A stretch of DNA of 64,000 nucleotides, taken from positions 2,418,501 to 2,482,500 of the forward strand of contig OX438747.1 in the NCBI GenBank assembly GCA_949316235.1. Reading direction: 5' to 3'. Origin of the DNA: Oegoconia quadripuncta. Lineage: Eukaryota; Arthropoda; Insecta; Lepidoptera; Autostichidae. Shown piece by piece: positions 56,503-64,000 of this stretch (position 1 is the first letter of the stretch; every line of letters starts with the position of its first letter). The notes under the pieces were generated by a model that was not told the DNA's origin, made no database searches, and worked only from the letters and a program-made list of their open reading frames with translations. The translations under genes and the position numbers were made by a program.

Positions 56503-59500
56503 CTGGTGAAGAGACTTCGAAGTTAAGATAAGATAAAATTATATGAGGTAGAGTGGAGCAATCATCATCATATCAGCAATTAATTTAATTTAATTAAAAA
56601 TTAATAACTTTACACAGTGACCTATTGGAAGCGGCCTGCATCTTGCGACTTCGCGCAACCGCGTCAGGTCATCAGGCCATCTTGTCAATGCTTTACTCGT
56701 ACCTCTCGCCCGGGGGACGGCGAGAAGGTTATGTAGGACTCCCCTCCCTAACGGGAGAGATACCCACTAAAACCCAGCGGCGTCCATCTTCGGCAGTAGG
56801 GAGGACCTGGAAACGCATAGGCGGCTCCAGTCCCCCCCGCCCCGCGTCTAGCGCACCCTCCGTAGGGGGCGCTGTCGTGCCTCACACCGCGATCAGCGAG
56901 CGCTATGAAGCGCGGCAGGGACCGATGCGACGACACCCCCCCCCCCTCGGTGTCATCCTCTCCCGGGCCGCGTCCGACGACTACATCGCCCCGAGGTATG
57001 TGTCCTACCCACTGCCACTGCAACTTGCTAATCCGCTGGGCTATGGCAGTAACCTTCGTACAATACACTTAAAATAGGCAGAGCTTACATTTTTTACTGC
57101 TTGTTCTAAACCCAATTTAAAAAAAAAATGAAGATGTCTTATGTTGAATTATAAATAAATAAATATTTAGGACACTTACACCAATCACCTAGTCCCAAAC
57201 TAAGCAAAGCTTGTGCTATGGATACTAGATAACGGATAAACATACATAAATATTTATATAAACATCCAAGACTCGGGAATGAATGTTCGTATTCATCACA
57301 CAAACATTTGCCCCTCGCGGGATTCGAACCCGCAACCGTTGGTTTCGCTGATAGGGTCACTATCCACTACACCAATCGGTCGCTAAAATTTTCATAATGT
57401 TAACACTGCTGGGTACTGGGTACAGGGTACCGCTACAGAGCATTTTTAATTTATGTTCCCAAGAATAGTTCGACTCACCTAGAATAAGTATTGTTATCTG
57501 TATCAGTATAGACTAACTACATATATGTAATTCAAATGTTAATTGTATTGTTGTCCGTCTTTATCAATCAAAGCCATAGATTGTGACTCTATAAATGGTA
57601 AAACCGACACAGTCTATGTATATTATACGATTATTACAGTAGTAGTACTACTACTACTACCTATGTGCATAGCATAGGGAAGGAACTGATCCTCAAGATA
57701 CAGGTTTGACCTAGTTTGAAGATCAGAGTCCAAGCATCAGAATTTTTAAGTACTTTAGTAATTAGAGCTGTTATTTGTAATTATTTTTTGAAAATAAATA
57801 AACAAAAAATAAATATGTCCCGTTTGGTGTAGTAGTTAGAAACGCTGACTACTATACCAAAAGGTCGCGGGTTCGAATCCCGCTAGAGGCATATGTTTGT
57901 ATGATGAATACAGACGCGTGTACACGAATTATGGATGTGTTCATATGTAGTTATTTACAAAGAAAGAAAAACTAATACCCTACTACTAAAAAAAATATTT
58001 AAAACGAAATGGAAGAACTGCTAATAACGCTTATCTTTAAATCTGTCATTACAAAAGCATCGTATATCTAGGTATCTGCCGAACCCAGAAACATAAGTCC
58101 TGTTATCTGTCTAATATCCTATTTATCGATTAGCAAAAAGTAGGTGTTTGTTTTCTCAAACTATTGTTTTGAGAAATGGTACGATATTTCGTACCATATA
58201 AATTGATTTTCCTGCAGTCGATGGTCTTTATAATTTTAGCATCTTCATTGCATCGGTTTTGATCACCGACTACGAAAATCAATAAGATGGGTCTATATAG
58301 GAATTGCCTTTCCCACAAATTTTATTTCAATAGACACCATGTCTACTTGCTTTCGTACATTCTGTATCCCTAGATATTTAAGTTACATTTTTTTTTTTGG
58401 TTAACTGGATACGCGTTTGAACACAATCTCATCTGATGGGAAGTGACGATGTGGCCGAAGATGGAGCACGCGATCTCAGATGCCTATTCACCCTGCTCTT
58501 GAAGATCCCAAGATTGTAGGATTCAGGAAAGACTGACGCCGGAAGGTAGTTCCACGCCTTGGCTGTTCGCATCATGACTGAAGAGTCGAACCGCTTAGTG
58601 CGAATGTTGGGTATGTTAACTACATACGGGTGGAATCCCTCCCCACGCCTAGTAGTCCGAAGATGAAATGGCGAAATAAGATTGTGTAATTCCAACGCAC
58701 ACTCACCGAAGTGCATCCTGTAAAAGACTGAGAGACAGGCGACCTTGCGATGGTGTTCGAGGCTCTGCAATTTAGCAGTGATCGAATGGTCACCAATGTT
58801 AAATTAACTTTGTGGTGAATAAATGCCTTTTATTTATTTATTTATTTATTTATAATGAGTCTATTGGCACGTCGTTCCACAGAATCGAGTGCAGCCAGCT
58901 GGCACTTGGCCGAACCATCCCAAAGGTGACAGCAGTATTCCATGCACGAGCGAACCTGAGCCTGGTAAAGTACCAAAAGCTGATTCGGCGTAAAATATCG
59001 CCTGACCTTGAGGAGAATGCCAAGCTTCTTAGCTGCTGTTTTAGCATTTCGTTCTATGGAGCGCCCAAAATTTAGCTTGAAGGTTAACTCCAGACCCAAA
59101 AGATTGAGATGGTCAGAGATTGGTACGGATACATCCCGGAAAGTTGGAGTCAGGTGAAATGAACCCGGTTGCTGGTGAACAGACACGTCTGTGTTTTGGT
59201 AGCATTGAATTTGACGAGGCTGGCGGTACCCCAATCGGATACTGCCTTTAATGCCAAATTCGTGTGCTCAACCATGGACTTCCTGTGTGATCGGATGTCT
59301 CTGGACTGTACACTGGACTGTACACTGGACTGTACACTGGACGTATTCTTTTCACATTTATAATGCGGCGGGACAGTGATCTCATTCGCACTACAAACAA
59401 ACCTTTTCAGGTTTAATAAATTAAACTGACAAATAAAACATACATACACATATATTTGCACATACGCACAGCGCCATATAGTTCCACGCTAAGCAACTAG

Positions 59501-59646
59501 ACTTATATTATTGATACCAGATGGTTAATAAACTACACATCTACAATATTTTTTTTGTAAATAAATAATAAATACATAAATGAAAAACATCCATAATATT
59601 CTAGCACACTGTCCTACTCCATCCATTTATAATTTAGCAAAGTTAC

Positions 59647-59797
59647 CTGAGTACTATGTCCTTTCTAATGATTTCGAGTCTTTCGTCGAGACTCTTTTTG
59701 CCCGGCACCGTTAGATCTTTATTGATTTTCATGTCTTCATCGCTGAGAGCTAAACTGGCATATTTCAGGCCATCCACCAACGCCTTTATTCGACCAC
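59647..59797 (-). CDS. innexin exon B, second copy
   Basis: Identical to 44925-45075, with the same splice borders and phases. A matching exon A would be expected near 68.05-68.22 kb, outside the window. Confidence 0.85.
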
Positions 59798-62700
59798 CTG
59801 TTTATGTTTTATAAATAACGTCATAATGTCACGACCTTTATCCCAAATGGTCAGAGATATCCCAAACAATAGTGTTTGGGTGTTGCAAACATAGAGTTTA
59901 ATGATTGAAAGAACATCCACAGTCCACCTTATGAAATATACAGGAATGCACACGTGACAGGGGGTTAGTCCATCGCCTTTGAAACGTGCTAATCTGTAGA
60001 TGTTTTTTGGTGGAAAGTTCCTTAGTCGCCTCATACGTCACCCACGGTAAGAGACGGGTTGGTTCTGTTCTATTTGAGTACCGAAACCACACATAATATG
60101 ATTCATTCATAAATTTATTCATTTTAATATGGTTGTATTTTTTTCAAAGCAACTTAAAATACAAACTGTTACATAATGTAGAGAATCCTTCGTTCCATAG
60201 CGTCCAGTTGAGCAAATAATAATAATAATAATAAATAATAAATATCCTTGACATACACACAGCGCCATCTAGTTCCACTTTAAGCAACTATAGGCTTGTG
60301 TTGTGGATACCAGATGGTTGATATACTACATAAATACATTTTTTTTGTAAATAAATACTTATTATAAATGAAAACAACCATAACTCGGGTACACATGTCC
60401 GTATTCATTACACAAACATATGCCCCTAGCGGGATTCGAACCCGCAACCTTTTGGTATAGCGGTCAGAGTTGCTAACCACTAGGTACACCAAACAGGTCG
60501 CAAATGATAAGAGAGAGTTCTCCTGATGACGATGAATGAAATTGTAGAGCGTCTAATCCAAGTATTTTTGCAAAAAATCAGTTTGTCAACAACGAAAAAC
60601 TACCTGAGACTATCTAATTATAAATAACAATAAAATTATAAATCAATAAACCCGACAGCATATATTTCGCGGACGCCATGTTGGATTTTTCACCATAAAA
60701 TGTGTCCTGTGACCACTCCAGTACTCCGAGTACCAAGACGAATGTAACGACAACATGCACTTCGAAATCGGTCAAGTCGTTTACGCTATAGGAGGTAACA
60801 TAGAAATCTACATACATTCACTCGAAAAACATTACCCTCCTTTTTGGGGCAGTTGGTTAAAAATAAAGTAAACGATCGTATCACAAAGTCATTAACAATG
60901 TTAAGTATATCGTTTGTTTATATTGTGTCAGACCATAGAAAGAGGTTTTCAGGGCGACAACTCAAAAAAAGAAATGAAAGTCTCCACGGTACAAAATAGA
61001 TACGTCTTAGTTATATCAGGTTTCAATGGAAAAAACAGCTTTTATTTCACTCGAAAAACTTTACCATCCTTCCTTGGGCAGTCGGGTAAAAACATTATAG
61101 GAAAGATTTTCTGTTATGTTATATTAGGTCCTTACCTATGAAATTGGCGTTTTGTATGAAGAATTTCATTAAGACTGTTTTCTCCATACAAACATTTTTG
61201 ATTTTTTTTTTGGGAACGGCAAATCCAAATTTAGCTAAACTTTGTGTGTATTATCGGATAACATTAAGTTAAGTATAGGCAGCGTTAATTTTTAAAAGTA
61301 ACCGCTTTATAAAACTTTCAGCGAATCTAAGAAATGATTATGGGAAGTACATGAAAAGAGCTCTGTTCAAATTTTTTTTATTATGTGATTTAGCCCAGAA
61401 ATTAAAAAATATTTCATGTGAAACCCTGAAATTTCCATTTTCCAAATAAAAAACAAATTTGGATATAGCTTTGAAAATCGCAGGAATTGGTACATATGAT
61501 TAACGAAGAAAAAAAACTCCAATGTCATAGGTAAATACCCAATATATTCTTGCTGATATTCTTATAAATAAAAATTTACAAACTTTTTATAAGCCTCTTT
61601 TAGTTAAAGTATATTTTGTCTCTGTCGTTCATAAGGAAATGTTGCAATGAAAGAAAGTGACAAAATATACTTTAACTAAATATAAAGCGTTTGTAAATAT
61701 TTATGAATAAGAGGGTAGGACGTGGTAGGACACTATTAATCAAGACGAATCCAATGACACCTCAGTAGTTGACATCAGTTCGGTAATTTAGGCTATGCTA
61801 TTGACGACCGATTGGTGTTGTGGATAGTGACCCTGTTAGCGAAACCAACGGTTGCGGGTTCGAATCCCGCGAGGGGTAAATGTTTGTATGTTGAATAGAA
61901 ACATTTATTATATCTAACCGTTATTCGTAGTACATGATTTGCTTAGTTTGGGACTAGATTTGATTGGTGTACGTTGGTTTAAGAGCTATGATCTTGTCGG
62001 TGGAGTCCTTTCCACACTTCTCTACATTCCGCCTTTTGTTTGACTTCCTGATACGACACGGCATTTACTTTTTACCCGACAACCCCAAAAAGAAGGGTAA
62101 TGTTTTCGGATGTATGTATGTACAGTCCGTCCAGATTGACTTGTCCTATTTGGTAAACAAATATGGCGTACTAGCAACCAGAGACAATTTATAGGGTTGG
62201 GGTATCACCGAACCAATGATGGTGAATGAGTACGAAAATGAAGTGAACTTGATCATCTAATTCAATTAATCATTTAATTTGATTAATCATCGTCATTTCA
62301 GCCCACAGAAGTCTACTGTTGGACATAGGCCTCCTCCACAGATAGAACAATATATAACCGAAATAAAAAAAATATTAACAAGCTTATTAAATCAATCAAA
62401 AATAAGAAATCGCTAGTGTGAAGAGAGCCTAAAATTTCTTTACAACTAATTAAATACGTTTTGGATTCCTATAAAAATTAATATTTTCCAAATAGATGAT
62501 GTCAATTCAGTTCATTGATTCAGTTCTTTCGCTCATCACATTACATTACTTTTCCCATCCCTAAAAATCACAACCAAAATAGATTTCCGAACATCAGTAA
62601 TGTCAATGTTTTTTTTATCCTGTGGTAGTATGTGGTTATGAAATTTCTATTTTCAGCGAAAATAAATATTTTTAAGGATAATTCGCAGCAGTTTTCGTTG

Positions 62701-64000
62701 AAATTCATGTGTTTCTTATATAATTCAAGACATCTATACACAGTGTACATGGCGTGATTTAAGGTCTTAGCATACGTGACGTGTTTGTTCTCGTGCCGGA
62801 CGGAACGGGACGATTTTTTGACATCGTTGCATTTAAAAACATAGCAATAAAATACACGTGGCGAGAAACACGGGCGGAACGGGACGGCAATAGAAAAAAC
62901 ATCGTTATGGCATCTTCTTCATCTAATACTACGGCAACCATTGCTAGTTCTTCAAAAGTAAAATCGAACATTTTGTGCTGAAATATGGTTGCAGCACTAG
63001 CACGACTATCGTTGAACACCGTCCTGTACGTATGTTTTAAAACCAGTTTCACGTTAGGAACTATACCTGTCCCGTCTCCGTTCCGTCCGAGAAATTACCC
63101 GTCACGTATGCTAAGACCTTTATACGGCAAGTCGTGTTTTTGTTACGAGTGTGGTTTGTTTACCAAATAAGACAAGTCAATCTGGACGGACTTTAAGTAG
63201 ACTTTTCTGTTACCTCTTGTAGCCTAAAGGGCTTGACCGATTTTAAAGTGCATGGTATCGTTAGATTCGTCTTGACCTCCAGAGTATGATTGGATCAATT
63301 CACCCGCATCCGTGGCTTAATGTAAACAACATTGGGTTTACGTTTCGCAAGTCGCGGGTTCGATCTCCAGCGGGGTACATATTTAGTACTCGGTTTGGTT
63401 GGTGGTAGGGCATATTAAATGTCCGCCTGGCTAGCTACCACCATCTTATCTAAATCAGCCGCTTGGTGATTGAGGCCAAGTGCTAACCCGTTGTGGATAA
63501 AATAAAAAAAAAAGGATACATTTTATGGTATAAAAATTGAACATGGCGCCCGAAAAATACAAAATATTCTGTCGGGTTTTTTGGTTTTGAAATACTTAAA
63601 TAGTTATTCCTTTACTTGTACCAAATCAAATCAAATCAAAATATTTTATTTCATAGGATAAAATTATTACCATGTTACCATGTATGGTCATCTTCTTGAT
63701 TGGTGTAAGTGTCCGAAATATTTATATTGACCACTTGTGTTGTGTGTGTACATAGTGAGATTCATAACCTTCCTTCCTGTCTTAGTAGGGTAAAAAATTA
63801 CCAAAAGCATATAATTGAAAGTGTCTGCAAGAGTGGAAGGAGTTTTAAATTTTGATCTTAGATAGATAGATAGATAGATAAAGCATTTATTTACGCCACT
63901 GCGTTCACACAACTACACAATTTTTAAATTACAAAGAAATATACATACAAATAATCGTAAAGACTAGAAAATACAAAGAGCGAGTGTGTGCCGCAGTAGC

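Larger units (their letters stand above)
53792..64000. repeat. near-identical second copy of 39070-49278 (offset 14722)
   Basis: The 10.2 kb after the gap repeats 39070-49278 at a constant offset of 14722. I saw no indel, and every open frame in it has the same length and sequence as its partner. Microsatellites, poly-A tracts and the C-run near 42216/56938 match as well. The copy begins exactly at the first base after 200 N and still continues at the window end. Exon A of innexin (53325-53502) and the rest of 49279-53591 would lie beyond the window if the copy goes on. Confidence 0.97.

Noticed and set aside
1..64000. CRISPR arrays, operons, bacterial promoters or prophage
   Set aside because: The DNA is clearly eukaryotic nuclear; none of the direct repeats has regular unique spacers.

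Overview
The window looks like repeat-rich nuclear DNA from a moth or butterfly. It is AT-rich, has no bacterial-style gene packing, and its open frames are short and broken. It carries several tRNA-headed SINE families, many 5'-truncated non-LTR retrotransposons with tails typical of Lepidoptera, and numerous TIR/MITE-type DNA elements. The species cannot be told from the sequence.

One genuine host gene can be reconstructed. It is an innexin (invertebrate gap-junction channel) on the minus strand. Six exons, A to F, are recognisable at 53502-53325, 45075-44925, 41780-41591, 39962-39812, 26319-26133 and 23696-23534. Every junction has GT/AG borders and every phase fits (1, 2, 0, 1, 2). Together they give 1020 nt, the last 339 residues plus stop. 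The exon or exons for the N terminus and first membrane helix are missing; they should lie upstream of 53502, where a 200-base run of N (53592-53791) breaks the assembly.

The second large feature is a copy of 39070-49278 at 53792-64000, just after the gap. The offset is a constant 14722 bases and I found no indel or substitution. It duplicates innexin exons B, C and D, all the intronic repeats and even simple-sequence tracts. An unmerged contig overlap or haplotig is the likeliest cause; a very recent tandem duplication is the alternative.

Layout: 1-23.5 kb is repeats and anonymous AT-rich DNA with one candidate exon (17044-17189). From 23.5 to 53.5 kb is the innexin gene, whose introns hold a Tc1/mariner-like foldback element, a LINE fragment, an OTU-protease pseudogene, a long hairpin element, a degraded LTR retrotransposon with an internal minisatellite, a hAT-type MITE with an exact 8-bp target duplication, jockey-like LINE copies, and a nested pair of DNA elements (a PIF/Harbinger-like MITE inside a larger TIR element). 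From 53.8 to 64 kb is the duplicate.

The most interesting unexplained item is a short retroposon family with three copies (about 9400, 13755 and 20853). Two copies have target-site duplications, all three share the same 5' end, and they carry two different 3' tails. For one copy the empty site is preserved 0.3 kb away.
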